Shown: positions 22,761 through 33,988 of the stretch, one piece after another | How the letters are laid out: the number at the start of each line of letters is the position of its first letter | Position numbering within the stretch: the stretch's first letter is position 1 | Assembly: GCA_034509735.1 (NCBI GenBank) | Contig: JACGWO010000008.1 | Location: forward strand, 17,867,864 to 17,931,863 | DNA from: Sesamum alatum | Taxonomy: Eukaryota > Streptophyta > Magnoliopsida > Lamiales > Pedaliaceae | Length of the DNA: 64,000 bases | Direction: 5' to 3' | Position numbers and translations under genes: made by a program | The notes under the pieces: generated by a model | Database searches by the model: none | The model's input: the letters and a program-made list of their open reading frames with translations, nothing else | What the model was told of the DNA's origin: nothing

Positions 22761-23976
22761 CCAACCTGATGAGCTGATCCTAGAGGAATCAAGTGATGGA
22801 ATCCAGCCATCAGAGGCAGCCACGGAACCCTCACTTAGAGGATTCATGATAAACAGCCGAAGGGCTGACCAACCTCGAGAGGTCCAACATGCTAGGCATG
22901 AAGGACAGCCTCAGGAACGGCCAGCCCCGGTTCCTGAACCGTTGGCTCCGATACAGTCAGCGCCCACAGTCACCACTGACGTTCCCGTTCTCCGTAGGTC
23001 CACTAGAGAGTCCAGACCTCCAGTAAGGCATGGCTTTCTAGGAGCGACCGATCTTTTGGATAACGATCCTAAGACATATGGAGAAGCGATGTCTGACATC
23101 GACTCCGGGAAATGGCTTGAGGCCATGAAAGCCGAAATGGACTCCATGAGCGAGAACCAAGTCTGGAGTCTTGTAGATCCACCGAAAGGTGTTAAGCCAG
23201 TGGGCTGTAAGTGGGTCTACAAGCGCAAACTTGGCGTTGATGGAGAAGTCACAACCTTTAAGGCTAGGCTTGTAGCTAAGGGATACACTCGACCCGGGGT
23301 CGATTTTTAGGATACCTACTCGCCAGTAGCCATGGCTAAATCCATTCGAATCCTGCTCACCATAGCAGCATGGTATGACTATGAGATATGCCAGATGGAC
23401 GTGAAAACGGCCTTCCTCAACGGTTTCGTAGAAGAAGAGATCTAAATGGATCAGCCGGAGGGTTTCATGGTCACTGGAGAAGAACAGAAAGTCTGTCGTC
23501 TCCAGAAGTCCATCTATGGCCTCAAACAAGCATCCCGAAGTTGGAACATTCGATTTGATGAAGTAATACGGGGTTATGATTTCATCAAGAACGAATCCGA
23601 CCCTTGTGTATACAAGAAGGTCAGTGGGAGCTCAATAGTGTTCCTAGTGCTTTATGTGGACGACATTCTACTCATTGGTAATGACGTTAGAATGTTAGGA
23701 AACACTAAAGAATGGTTGTCAACCCAGTTTTCCATGAAGGACTTGGGTGAAGAATTCCTACATCCTAGGCATCCAGATTGTCAGGGACAGATCTAAAAGG
23801 ATGTTAGGACTCACCCAAAACTCGTATATGGAGAAAGTGCTAAAGAGATATCGAATAGACAACTCCAAACGAGGATTCCTTCCCATGAGGCATGGGATCA
23901 AGTTGTCCAAGAAACAGTCCCCGCAGACTGATGAGGAACTTGAAAGGATGAAAGTCATCCCTATGCTTCTGCCGTA
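22761..23976 (+). pseudogene. Copia B linker and reverse transcriptase
   Basis: The linker is followed by RVT_2: KWLEAMKAEMDSM, VGCKWVYKRKLG, QMDVKTAFLNG (first Asp intact), IYGLKQASRSWN and LYVDDILLIGND (YVDD intact). Damage: a codon missing after KGYT, TAG at 23308-23310, TAA at 23443-23445, a frameshift near 23755, and a one-base loss near 23963. The active-site residues are better preserved than in A, consistent with B being younger. Confidence 0.9.
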
Positions 23977-24631
23977 GGTAGCATCCAATATGCGGTCCAC
24001 TACACTAGGCCTGACATTGCATACGCTAACAAGCAGATATCAGTCCTGCACAGGAGAGGCACATTGGAATGTTGTTAAGGGCATACTTAAGTCCCTAAGG
24101 AGGACTAAAGAAATGTTCCTAGTCTATGGCAATGGAGAACTAATTCTGGAAGGCTTTAGCGACGCTAGCTTCCAGTCTGATGACGATGATGCCAAGTCTC
24201 AATCGGGGTACATATTCAAACTCAATGGAGGAGTAGTAGCTTGGAAAAGTTCCAAGCAAGCAACCATTGCTGACTCCACCACAGAGGCAGAATACATAGC
24301 AGCTTTAGAAGCTGCTAAGGAAGCGATTTGGATGAGAAACTACATCCAAGAGTTGGGTGTGGTGCCTAGCATCGCCGAGCCTGTTGTCATCTTCTGTGAT
24401 AACAACGGTGCAATAGCGCAGGCGAAGGAACCAAGATCTCATCACCGTTCCAAACACATTCTTAGACGCTACCATCTTCTTAGAGAAATGGTAGGAAGAG
24501 GTGACGTTTGGATGGACCGAGTCAACTCAGTAGACAACACAGTAGATCTGTTGACAAAGCCTCTGTCGTAGAGCGCTCATACGCAACATCTTGAGAAGAT
24601 GGGGATTAGACATATGGGCGATTGGCTTTAA
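23977..24631 (+). pseudogene. Copia B RNase H
   Basis: After an 8-bp deletion near 24027 relative to A, the frame shows GFSDASFQSD, SGYIFKLNGGVVAWKSSKQ, STTEAEYIAALEAAKEAIW, FCDNNGAIAQ, then TAG at 24569-24571 where A has CAG, and finally the HMGDWL terminus ending at 24631. Confidence 0.9.
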
Positions 24632-24647
24632 AGGTTAAGTGGGAGAT

Positions 24648-26645
24648 TGTTAGAATACGTGACCATGTAAGCCAATTTTGGCAGGAATATGTAACCTATG
24701 TCTAGACAATTTCAGGTGTTTGATAAAACATTTATGAATAAAAAAATGAAGATTCATATGGCAACACTTTGTTTACGTTCACTTATATCTGCTATTACAT
24801 ATCTATTCACTATGCAAACAAAGCCCACGGACTGAGAATCGATTTCGGAAACTGGGACTACGCTTGGAGGTAGGTCCATGAAATCAGTCTTACCGAATCA
24901 GTCCGAAAATCTCCAAGTCAAGGAATCTCGAAAATGGATACCGGGATTCCCTTTGAGACTTGCACTAAGCATCTGCTGTCGTATTTCATCGACGGGTGAC
25001 GAAGGTCGTCTAAGCAGTGTTAGTGGGTCAGCATGCTAAGAAGCAACTGACTGAGGTGACTCGCGGGAACCGTCTTACGGAGGACCTTGAGTATGGTCAG
25101 CAAGGTATGACGTGAGTTCCCGGTTCCAACGGTACAGGTCAAGTCCTTTGACTTCAGGAACTGCTGAGTTTACCTGTACATCAGGTCTGTATCTTAGATA
25201 TGGTGAGAGATTGCCAAAATAGTCTTGAGTAGTCATAAGCCATGTCTAGTGTAGCTCGGGTGTACAGAGTGACTGTAGTTTCCAAGAAAGGATCTGTCTC
25301 TTGTCAAAAGGCATTGACAGTTGTGTCTCATGTATGCTCTGTGTCTTGTCCCTAAAATCTGTGGCCACAGTAACTGAACAGAAGGGAAGGTTTCCCTTGC
25401 GGCGTTTAGTAAGGACACACCGACACTTAGGTCCAAAATGGGTACCTGCATTTTTCGTGCCCTAGACTCTAAGTGATGAGACCGAAGACAGAAGGACAAG
25501 TATACTGTTAGAGCCTAAATGTTCATCCCCGATTATTTCACCTAGTCTCTAGTGCTATGGACCGTTGCTAGATGGCCAACCATGGTAACGGACAGATTCT
25601 AGGAATCCGACCAAGTCTAGCTGAAAGGTGAACCTAAAGAGTCACACATTATCCACACACACTTAGTATTTAACTTGGAATTAAATATTGGAGTAAAGGA
25701 ATCATTAAATTGGATTTAATCGGGTCCTATATTTTATTGGAGGAAATAATTCCTTCCGTTTGATAAAGGGAATTAAATTAATAAATTGAATTTATTAAGG
25801 GAATTAATTTAATGGGCCTAGAATAAATATTAATATTTATTTATTATATTTATTTGGCCTTTTGGAATATTTAATAGGATTGAAATATTCCATTAAATTA
25901 AATTAATGGTTGAGATTTAATGGGAGAGATCAAAGGCTAGGATTGAATTTGACAAGGTCAAATTCTACTTTGACTAGGACTTTGACTAGGTCAAAATCCT
26001 AGCCAAATTAAGCTTCTAAAGAGGTGGAGTTTAAAGAGGATTAAACTCTTCCTCTGTATAAACCCCTAGCCTTGCACCTTTTGAATGATGATGAAATTCC
26101 AACACACACACAACACACACTCATTTTCGGCTCTCTCTCCCCTCTCTCTCGTCCGTCCTCTCTCTCCACTCTCTCCAAGAAATTCTTTTCTAGTTCTCTT
26201 GTTCTTGGAACATTAGAATTTAGATGAATCAATATCGTTAATTCATAACGTGTTGTTGATTCATCTACTCCAAAATATACACTTGTTCGTTGCTAGCACG
26301 ACGTGCAAGATACGTGGGTGGATCGTGTGTCACGATTTGAAGGGTCTCAAGAACGAGATCTCGGTGCAAAACGGGGAACAACGCGTGTAGCTGTTGAAGA
26401 CGAAAACGACAACGGGTAGGTCTCGTTTAATATTTTCGTCCTCTTTAATTTTTCTACCCTATGGCCTCCATGATCATTTACATGTTGTTTACTCATGAGA
26501 TACACCCAACACCCGGGAATCTCAAGGGTACACCCCTTGAGCGTGTTCTTTAATTTGATTAAAGCATGCTTTAAATTTTTGTTTTTATTTTATATCGCGC
26601 TTCGGCATTCGCGCAATTTCCCGGGACGATCCAGATATTCTTTCA
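24648..26645 (+). mobile_element. 3' LTR of copia B (1998 bp)
   Basis: TGTTAGAATACGTGACC to TTCTTTCA; equal in length to the 5' LTR with scattered substitutions. Followed by CAGTC, the target duplication. Confidence 0.93.
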
Positions 26646-27130
26646 CAGTCCTGCCGAATCAGTCCGGAAATCTCCAAGTCAAGGAATCTTGAAAATGGGT
26701 ACCGAGATTCCCCTTGAGACTTGCACTAAGCATCTGCTGTCGTATTTTATCGACGGGTGACGAAGGTCGTCTAAGCAGTGTTAGTGGGTTAGACTGCTGG
26801 GGAGCAGCTGACTGAGGTGACTCGCGGGAACCGTCTTACGGAGGACTTTGAGTAGTGTCGGCTAGGTATGACGTGTGTTCCCGGTTCCAACAGTATAGGT
26901 CAAGTCCTTTGACTTGAGGACTGCAGAGTTTACCTGTATATCAGGGTTGTATCTTAGATATGGTGAGATATTGCCAAGAAACACTTTAGTAGTCATAAGC
27001 CATGTCTAGTGCAGCTCCGGTGTACAGAGTGACAGTAGTTTCCAAGAAAAGATTTGTCTCCTGTCAAAAGGTATTGACAGTTGAGTCTCACAAATGCTCT
27101 GTGTCTAGTGCCTAAAATTTGTGGCCACAG
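26646..27130 (+). mobile_element. 3' LTR of copia A, second segment (truncated)
   Basis: Resumes A's LTR after B (CAGTCCTGCCGAATCAGTCC, as at 8384) and runs to GTGGCCACAG at 27130, corresponding to about 8870 in the 5' LTR. The remaining 1.25 kb is missing and the sequence switches directly to chromovirus pol, marking a deletion junction. Confidence 0.85.
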
Positions 27131-27247
27131 TTGAGAAATAAGGAGATACCTATGGAAAAAGTGAGATGGAGTCATCATTCTTCAAGGGAGGCCACTTGGG
27201 AGGTTGAGGAGCATATGAGAGAGAAGTACCCTTATTTATTCCATTAA
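27131..27247 (+). pseudogene. Chromovirus (Ty3/gypsy) pol C-terminal tail
   Basis: The frame reads LRNKEIPMEKVRWSHH, REATWEVEEHMREKYPYLFH and a TAA stop. The pattern V.W......EATWE.E..M...YP.LF is the C-terminal chromodomain-like end of chromovirus integrase, which directs insertion by binding chromatin. Only the last 38 residues remain; everything upstream was lost at the 27130 junction. A polypurine tract (AGGAAGGGAGAAT) follows near 27288 and leads straight into the LTR. Confidence 0.8.
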
Positions 27248-27300
27248 ACGGGTAAGTTAGTTCAATTTCGAGGACGAAATTTTTATTAGGAAGGGAGAAT

Positions 27301-29604
27301 TGTGACGTCCACAGATTTTTATATTTAATTGAGAGATTAATTAGTAATTATTAAGAAAATCTAATTTAATTATAAGTTATAGGTTGAACTTATAAATATA
27401 TTAAAACTTGAAGGGAGTAAATTGAAACTTTATTAAATATTTGTGGTCAAATTATATATATTTACAAATTTGGGGAACAAATTAGGAATTCTATAAAAAG
27501 TTATCAAATATATAAAGATGTACTCACACATATAATAATAGTATAATATCTAAAAATGTAGAAATAAGAATGGAATGTGGGATGGCACGTGGACTTCTCT
27601 AACCTTTATCTAGATATATGAATTAGATAAAGTTAAACACAACTTTAGTTCACATTAAGTTTTTATATCGGCAATTATAGTTTCCTCCCGAGGACGCAAA
27701 TTCAGGTTTATACTTATTCTTCAAAATTTCAATTAATTTATATATTTACATTATTTGATTAGTGCATTTATTAAATATGATTTGTACTATCTAATTTATT
27801 ATTTAACAGCAAAACTTATTGAATTTGAGTATTTATATAAATTAGTGTTCGGGTATATATTTAATTTGACTGGAATATTATAAATAATAACTTAAAATTA
27901 TATAACTTACTAGATTTAGTAGTTGTTGTAATGGACTATTCAAATTGATCGGATTTATTAACCAAATACATAATTGTATGTACCAGTATTTAAATAATTA
28001 TTATTATAGTGAACAATTGGCAGAATTAATAGAAATAGTACAAAATTATATTTGAGAAATATTAGGGAATTATATTTGAGAATATTATATTTATTAAAAA
28101 GAAATATGGGATATTTGTAGTAATTTTATTTAGGGATGATATAGAGGACAATAATTATAGAAACATGAGGGGTTTGATAGAATAAACTCTTACGAGTTAA
28201 TAGATAAATTATATATATAACGGGAAAGTTTATAGTGTGTAATAGTTAGACGAAAAAGGAACAAATGTTTGAATTTTAATATAAATAAAATATTAAGCAG
28301 TAATTTTATTCAGAATTTACAATAGTTTGATATATTAATAATATATATTATATCCTGTTATAGGACGTGAAGATAGAGTAGAGGGCTGAGCAGTTTCTCC
28401 TATAGCGTGATCATTTGAGTTGAGGTAAGTATAGTTAATTGAATTTATATATATATATGTATATATATATATGTTATATATATGAGATATATATTCTTGT
28501 ATTGTATACGAAATTATGAATTATTGGCTATTTGTCTGAATTACTTGTTATTCTGTGCAGTTGTCATTATGTGATTTATGTGGTTATGGTGTACGGAAAT
28601 AGAAGGATGATGGTATGTATTATATTTAATCATTAAATAAAATTGAACATTGAGGTTACTGATGGAAATTTGATTGTTGAATGAAGACAAATTTGGAGAT
28701 TATTGATGAGAATATTGTGAATTGAGATAAAGAGATGACTTACCTGACTGGGGGGGCATACTGCAATGGCTTATGATAATATGATTAATGAAGAGTTGTG
28801 TGCTGTCATTGATCAGTGGAGAGATGATGTGACATATCATACGAGCTGTATGCTGTGTGTTGTGTGATATGATTGACGATGGGATATCATACGAGCTGTG
28901 TGTGCTGTGTGGTATCATTGATGATGGGGTATCATATAAGCTGTGTGTTGTGTGGTACCGAGGAAAAAAAAATGGGCAGATATTATGATTGAGGGGATGA
29001 TGGCCGACATAGACCATTGAGCGTGCACTCTAGCATGGGTAAGCAAAGCCCTAATAAAATAAATAATAAAGTCGAGTATTATGTGTAATTTGATATATGA
29101 TTGTTGGTATATGTTATTTCTTATATTTGTAGTATTGCATGATATTCGTTTTAGTATGTATGTGCGTGTATGTATAAGTGAATTAGCTATACTTATTGAG
29201 TAGGCAGCTCATCTCTTGCCAACGTTTTTCAGGAGATAGGTGACAGTAACTAGCTATAGCACATTCGAAGTCGTGTCATGGATCTTAATATGTGGGTCAG
29301 CCGTGACACCTGAAGCCAAAAGTTCTAGCTATATGACTATAGTCTTTTGTCGGATTAATTTGCATTTTAAATTTTGTAGTAGTCTGTAGCACTTTTTTTT
29401 GGAGTTCTGTACATACCATACTAGTGGCTTAATGGATATGAAGTTTTGATGATGTTTATCATATATATATATATGTATATATACCATATTTATAATAAGA
29501 TCGATTTTATTCATTTTAAATGAAAAATCTCTTATAAGACAAATTATAATTAAAATGGGTGTATAATTAGTGATAATATAATATAGTTACATAGGGGTAT
29601 CACA
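27301..29604 (+). mobile_element. Chromovirus 3' LTR (about 2.3 kb)
   Basis: Begins TGTGACGTCC right after the polypurine tract and ends GGGTATCACA at 29604, giving the TGTGA...TCACA termini usual for Tekay/Del-type chromoviruses. The first 950 bp repeat the fragment at 7201-8148. It contains an (AT)n stretch near 28450, a degenerate tandem array at 28790-28957 and another AT run near 29465. No coding sequence. Confidence 0.8.
28790..28957. repeat. Degenerate tandem repeat inside the chromovirus LTR
   Basis: Three to four copies of a roughly 50-bp unit with ATCATACGAGCTGTGTG and GATGATGGGGTATC cores. Confidence 0.6.
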
Positions 29605-29797
29605 CAATCTGAATAGAAAAGAACTGACGTGAAAATATTTGGTAAAAAAGTTAATATATTATCAATTTATTTGTGAAGTTGCTTATCAACTTTAATATGT
29701 CGGTCATCCAACAAAACCAAACAAGGACTTTTATTTACTCCCAGTTGGGATAGTTTCATAAAAAGCATAAATATTAATAATTCAAAACAATCGTCCC
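29605..29797. other. Spacer between chromovirus LTR and PR-10 gene
   Basis: AT-rich; nothing recognised. Confidence 0.5.
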
Positions 29798-29803
29798 TTT
29801 ATT
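29798..29803 (-). terminator. Polyadenylation signal of the PR-10 gene
   Basis: The minus strand reads AATAAA about 80 bp after the stop codon, a normal plant distance. Confidence 0.45.
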
Positions 29804-29880
29804 ATTCAGACAACAACCACTCACTTAGAAAAACGCGAAACTGAATATATAGTTGTTTTCATCATAGACTAGGAAAATGT

Positions 29881-30543
29881 TCAGGCGCAGACATGAGGAT
29901 TGGCAGAGAGGTACTGTTCACAAGCGTTAAAGATGTTTGAAGCCTCATCCTTGCCGGCTTTGATTTCCTCATCACTAAGCTCAACACCAGCCTTGACGTG
30001 AAGATCAGTCTTGGACTTGATCACACACCCTCCATCTGCTGAGCCCTCAACTTTAAGCTCGTAGTTGATCTTTTCCAGCTTGTCGCCAAGAATATCTCCT
30101 TCGATCAAAGTGTATTTGCACACATAGTTCTCTGTGTCGATTTCGTCGACCCTATGCTTCGCATACGTGAAGGGGAGACCTGTATATGCAATGAAATAAA
30201 TAAGCCTTTTAAGTTATGGGAAAACTTGCAATTCTAGTCCTGTATAAATTCATTTGTTCTGGAGAAGGGAATGTGAGTCTCTGAAAACATAGAAATAAAA
30301 TGAAAATCAGGCTGTGTCTTGTTGAATAGAATTTTTATTTTTTGGAAATAAATAATTACCTTCATGGAAGTTTGTTTGGAGGACGCATCCGGCAGTAACA
30401 CCATGTCCTGCAACAACCTCGACGCTCTTGACGGACTTGTTGAACTTGGGCGCATGCTCGGGCGACTCAATGATCAAAGCCTTGAAAAACCTCGACGGAG
30501 AAATCTTGGTTTTGAGTTCATGGAAGAAGCTCTTGACGCCCAT
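29881..30543 (-). CDS. Bet v 1 / PR-10 family protein (STH-2-like), two exons
   Basis: Exon 1 is 30543-30360, exon 2 is 30179-29881, and the 180-bp intron has GT...AG ends. The splice interrupts the glycine codon of NFHEG|LPFTYAKHRVDEID, the usual single-intron site of Bet v 1 genes. The product is 160 residues, the family length, MGVKSFFHE to NPHVCA. Landmarks are SPSRFFKALIIES, KHRVDEID, YTLIEGD, and a C-terminal helix with SDEEIKAGKDEASNIF...YLSANP. The family folds as a beta sheet around a hydrophobic cavity that binds small ligands (cytokinins, flavonoids, alkaloid precursors) in the cytosol and is often induced by pathogens. The glycine loop is AGHGVTAG rather than the usual GxGGxG. No stops or frameshifts. 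The ligand is not predictable; calling it STH-2-like is inference. Confidence 0.9.
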
Positions 30544-30636
30544 TTTCTGATTGAAGAGAGGGAAAAAGCTTAGAGTTTACTGTAAAGAGAAGATTTAGCT
30601 TTGAGTTGTGGAGAAATCAGAGACTGCAAGAGGATT

Positions 30637-30642
30637 CTTATA
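30637..30642 (-). promoter_or_regulatory. TATA box of the PR-10 gene
   Basis: The minus strand reads CCTATAAGAATCC about 95 bp upstream of the ATG, giving a plausible 5' UTR of roughly 60 nt. Confidence 0.5.
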
Positions 30643-30854
30643 GGCAGTGTTGTGGAAAATTTGGCAGAGCAGAGCCAAGATTTCAAACATTTAGACTATT
30701 CTTTTGCTTTTTGGACTCTATCCATGGCTGCTGAGACTTGGAAAATTATTGATATTGGATTGTCCCACGGCGGTATCAGACCGGCAGAAGATTGATGAAA
30801 GTACTTAGCACTGTCCTTAGATACTGAGAAAATGGACGCTACAATGGCGGGAGA
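30643..30854. other. Upstream region of the PR-10 gene
   Basis: About 210 bp of unique-looking sequence before the MITE pieces. A short open frame here has no recognisable features. Regulatory motifs cannot be assigned reliably. Confidence 0.4.
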
Positions 30855-30945
30855 GAGGTAAAATACTTTTTTGATCCTATAAAATTAAGATATTATTTAT
30901 TTTGGCTATTTTAGTCCCATAAAACATGTTGTTTAGTATTTTTGA
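30855..30945. mobile_element. Half of a foldback MITE (same family as 60829-61141)
   Basis: GAGGTAAAATACTTTTTTGATCC and TTTTAGTCCCATAAAACATG match, with substitutions, the left arm of the complete element at 60829. The right arm is not present here. Confidence 0.6.
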
Positions 30946-30949
30946 AAAA

Positions 30950-31130
30950 TAATTAACAAATTACCCCCTGTAATTTTAAAATGAAGCAAATTACCCCTTG
31001 TGTTTTCCCTCGATAGGGGCATAATTTGCTTTATTTCTCAAAACACAGTGAGATACTTTGCTGATTATTTTTTCACATAGGGTTTTTTACACATTTCTTA
31101 TATCACAGGGGGATAAATCGCATTTATCCC
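30950..31130. mobile_element. Second small inverted-repeat element
   Basis: AAATTACCCCCTGTAAT near the left end and ATATCACAGGGGGATAAAT near the right end face each other, with a central TAGGGGCATAATTTGC part. This is MITE-like; its ends are not resolved. Confidence 0.4.
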
Positions 31131-31513
31131 GACATTGCGATCACTATAGAAAGGGAAGAAAGTATTAGCGACCAAGAAAATCAAATGACAACTTAAATAC
31201 TATCACTAATTATGTATATATATATATATTTATATTTAGTGACAATTTTTTATTTTGGCACAATAATAAAAATTCATTGTTTTAATAGTGATTATTCTTT
31301 TGTAGAAGTTTTCATTTTCTGTTTTTGTACTGTCTTTAATTTATGATGATTATTGAAATGTTTAAATGTACTGAAATGTTGAAAGTTTTAGGTAATTTTA
31401 GTTTTTTAATTTTATGTATGAATTCCCTTTTTTTTTTTTTAATTTTTGTTTTATCTTATGTATATTGAAATGTTGAATATATTGCCAGGATTTAGTATAT
31501 ACTCATTTTAGAA

Positions 31514-32048
31514 AATTTGTTGGATAGGAGACACGGTTCGGTCGGCCTTTTAAGCAGATGGGGGTGTTCTCCAAATGTCACAAGAAGAAGACCGACAGGA
31601 ACTGGAGCGGCCCTAGGGCAAAGCATGTGACTGTAAGTTGTTTATAGAAATGGTTCTCATTTTCCATTCCAATTCATTTATATTTCTGTTACTAATGGGT
31701 TCTTCCATTTCGCAAGAGATCTTCCAGAAGATGCTGGAGGACCAATTGGCTTAGGCACCGGCCGACAGGCAAGATCTTCCAGCTTCTTCTCCAGGTTCGA
31801 TGGCTATGACCGAGCAACGGCTGTGGGTGGCGGCAATGGGTGGCCGGAATGAGGGACGTGTATTTTGTCTGGGTTCAGAGGCCCATACCTTGGTTGCTGG
31901 ACCATCACAGCCCAACCGAACGCATACATTGTCACTGCCACTTCCACCGGGACGGCCATATCTCGATGATCGGGTCGCGAGGATGGAGAAGATGCTCATG
32001 CATGTGATGATGAATCTACCAGTCCCTCCATTACTCGACCGTTCCTAG
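31514..32048 (+). pseudogene. CACTA TnpA-like (Ptta/En/Spm plant transposase) fragment
   Basis: Two exon-like blocks. The first (31514-31632) reads RPFKQMGVFSKCHKKKTDRNWSGPRAKHV in one frame, close to the R.....F...H..K.G.W....A pattern of the plant Ptta/En/Spm family. An intron-like gap with GTAAGTTG and a 3' CAAG ends at 31716. The second block starts EIFQKMLEDQLA, has a TAG, and continues MTEQRLWVAAMGGRNEGRVFCLGSEAH, the family's G..GRV.GLGSEA signature. It ends at TAG 32046-32048. It lacks the N-terminal half. The protein family binds subterminal repeats of the element. Confidence 0.65.
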
Positions 32049-32399
32049 CCTCCAATTAATCCCCGACTCTCGATGGTGACGCATAGGGCGATACGGATGC
32101 TGCTAACGGTAGGGATATTCTAGTTCTTTTTTCTATTTAAATCAATATTTAAATTAATATTGATGTTATTTTCTTAATTGTGTTATCAATATTTACTTGC
32201 ATTTCAATTTATTTAAATATTCAAAATTTAAGAAATTCAAAAAAAATATATAAATTAAAATTCAAAGAAATTATTATAATAAGAAGTATTAAATTAATTT
32301 AATTAAATGTAAAAAATATTTAAAAGTAATATAAAAGAACTTTTTTAAAAATATATTAATTTTATACCGAATTTTGTAACCGGTATTGTGATATAATTT

Positions 32400-32875
32400 A
32401 CCAGCATATAGCATGAAAATTGTTACAATACCTATTCCAAAAAAATTACGAAGCCGTTCAAAAAAGAGGTAAAAACCCGTTCAAACAAAAAGATAAGAAA
32501 CCTGTTCAGAAAAAGGGGTACAAAGTCGTTCAAAACAGAGGAACAAAATAGGTTCCAACATGAGGTACACCACCCTTTCCAAAAGCACTCTAAATTTATA
32601 AACATTTTGTTTCAAAAACTGCTCTAAATGCGAAGCAAAATTTTAAAGACTACCGTCTGAATTTTGTTTATCAGTCAACTTTTGTAACAGGTATAGTAAA
32701 TTGTTACAGGAGCTGGCCCAAATTTTGAACGGCTATAAAGTTTTTGTAATGCATATACTACGAATTGGTAGTCTGTCGTTATAACACCTGTTCCAAATAT
32801 TGACCACCGATTCCAAATTAAATAGTATTCGTAACAAAAGCCCGTTCCAAAAAATTGTATTTTTTGTGGTGAGAT
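32400..32875. repeat. Subterminal repeats of the CACTA element
   Basis: Scattered near-copies of CCGTTCAAAA / CCGTTCCAAAA and its reverse occur about ten times in this AT-rich stretch, as expected for the iterated transposase-binding motifs near CACTA ends. Confidence 0.5.
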
Positions 32876-32956
32876 GAAAACTGTTGTCACTTCATATATA
32901 TTTTTAGTGACAACTTTTAAATTATTATTCAATATTTTTTGGTTGCTAATAGCATA

Positions 32957-33647
32957 TGATGTGAGCTGAAAGTGCTCGTTCTTGGGCTTAGGTGGAGTGG
33001 ACCTTGGGTTTTTACGAGCTATGAAAAGGGGGCTTGCAAAAAATGCGTTAGCACTCGAACGCTCAAGTCAGTAAATAGTTGTAGAAGAATAAATTCGAAT
33101 ACAGTAAAGAAACAATGAGATTTCGTGAACAAATGGCATAAAATGAACTTCTTGTGAGTGTGAGAGCAGAAATTCGTGTGTTAGAGTGCTAGTGAAAACA
33201 TTATTTGAGCCAAGTAGGATGGTATTTATAGAGGAACAACCACGGTTGGGAGGGACTCTTCATCAACCTAGACTCAGGAAGGACCGAGCACTGGCCTTCC
33301 TGAACTTCTGTAGTTTTCGGGCTCCTTGAAAGTAGGAGGTCAGTTGAAGGGGTCTTTTGTGGATAAGAATGAAGCCGGATCTACCCCTATCTGGTCTTGA
33401 TGAGCTTGGGCTTCCGCCTTGGGCCTCCTTGATGAGGCTTCATCCTTGGCCTGGGCTGGACCTCTATCTCATTGGGGAGAGACCTGACTAATCCTTTTTT
33501 GGGCTGGGCTAGTGCTCTTGTTGGGCCCCCTCTCGAAAATAGGTGGGCCTTCGTGTGGGGCTCCAATACTTCTCCTTGGACTCTTAAATATCTCTTTGAT
33601 CTTTTGTGCCTTGCCCTTGCGCTAACCATTTTGGTATATATCAATCA
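32957..33647 (-). mobile_element. 3' LTR of the Tat-like element (691 bp)
   Basis: The minus strand starts TGATTGATATATACC directly after a G-rich polypurine tract (GTTGGGGGAAC, 33648-33658) and ends CACATCA at 32957, so the ends form TGAT...ATCA. A TATA box (TATAAATA) lies at 33233-33240 on the minus strand. The 5' LTR is absent, so the edges rest on motifs. Confidence 0.65.
33233..33240 (-). promoter_or_regulatory. TATA box in the Tat-like LTR
   Basis: TATAAATA on the minus strand, oriented like the pol genes. Confidence 0.5.
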
Positions 33648-33658
33648 GTTCCCCCAAC

Positions 33659-33988
33659 TCTGAGAGGGAGGGTTTGCCACCGTTCCTACTCAGAGTAGAG
33701 GCCTTCTGTGGTTAGCATGGGAGATTCGACGTCCTTTCCTTCTCAGTTGGCTCCAGGTGAGCTTTCTTCCTGCCCAAGGGAAATTAGATAGTCGTCTAGG
33801 GTTACAGGCGCCTTGTGTCATGCCTGTCACAATGACTTGGGGCTGCCTTTATTGTACGCTAGGGCATAGGCCTCTGCAGAGTCTACGCGCATAGCAGCCA
33901 TGCCCCCTGCATGGGGGACAATTATCGCTAACTACCCACGTCGATTATTACTCTGCTTGGCAACTGCCCAATAGGAGGTGGTTTTTTT
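33659..33988. other. Spacer between Tat 3' LTR and the first ORF copy
   Basis: Non-coding in appearance and not repeated in front of the second copy. Probably part of the element's 3' untranslated region or the promoter side of the antisense ORF. Confidence 0.4.

Larger units (their letters stand above)
16443..26645 (+). mobile_element. Copia element B, complete but inactive, nested in A
   Basis: Two 1998-bp LTRs (16443-18440 and 24648-26645), primer site 18442-18453, CG-rich leader island, gag-pol region 20592-24631, a polypurine tract ending in GTGGGAGAT at 24647, and a perfect 5-bp target duplication CAGTC. It inserted into the 3' LTR of element A, so it is younger than A. The polyprotein is ruined by several stops and frameshifts although the LTRs remain equal in length. 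Confidence 0.93.
31142..32956 (+). mobile_element. CACTA (En/Spm) element remnant
   Basis: The left end begins CACTATAGAAAGGG and continues AGTATTAGCGACC. The right side, read in reverse, gives TATTAGCAACCAAAAAAT near 32950, an inverted match to the left arm, and both arms carry ATATATAT and AGTGACAA blocks. Inside is a TnpA-like fragment (31514-32048) and subterminal repeats (32400-32875). The extreme right terminus is missing because a gypsy LTR starts at 32957. Confidence 0.6.

Noticed and set aside
30364..30573. Plus-strand open frame over PR-10 exon 1
   Set aside because: It is the antisense shadow of a clearly conserved exon with proper splice sites.
33387..33644. Open frame inside the Tat LTR
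   Set aside because: It lies wholly in LTR sequence upstream of the terminal repeat edge and has no recognisable family.
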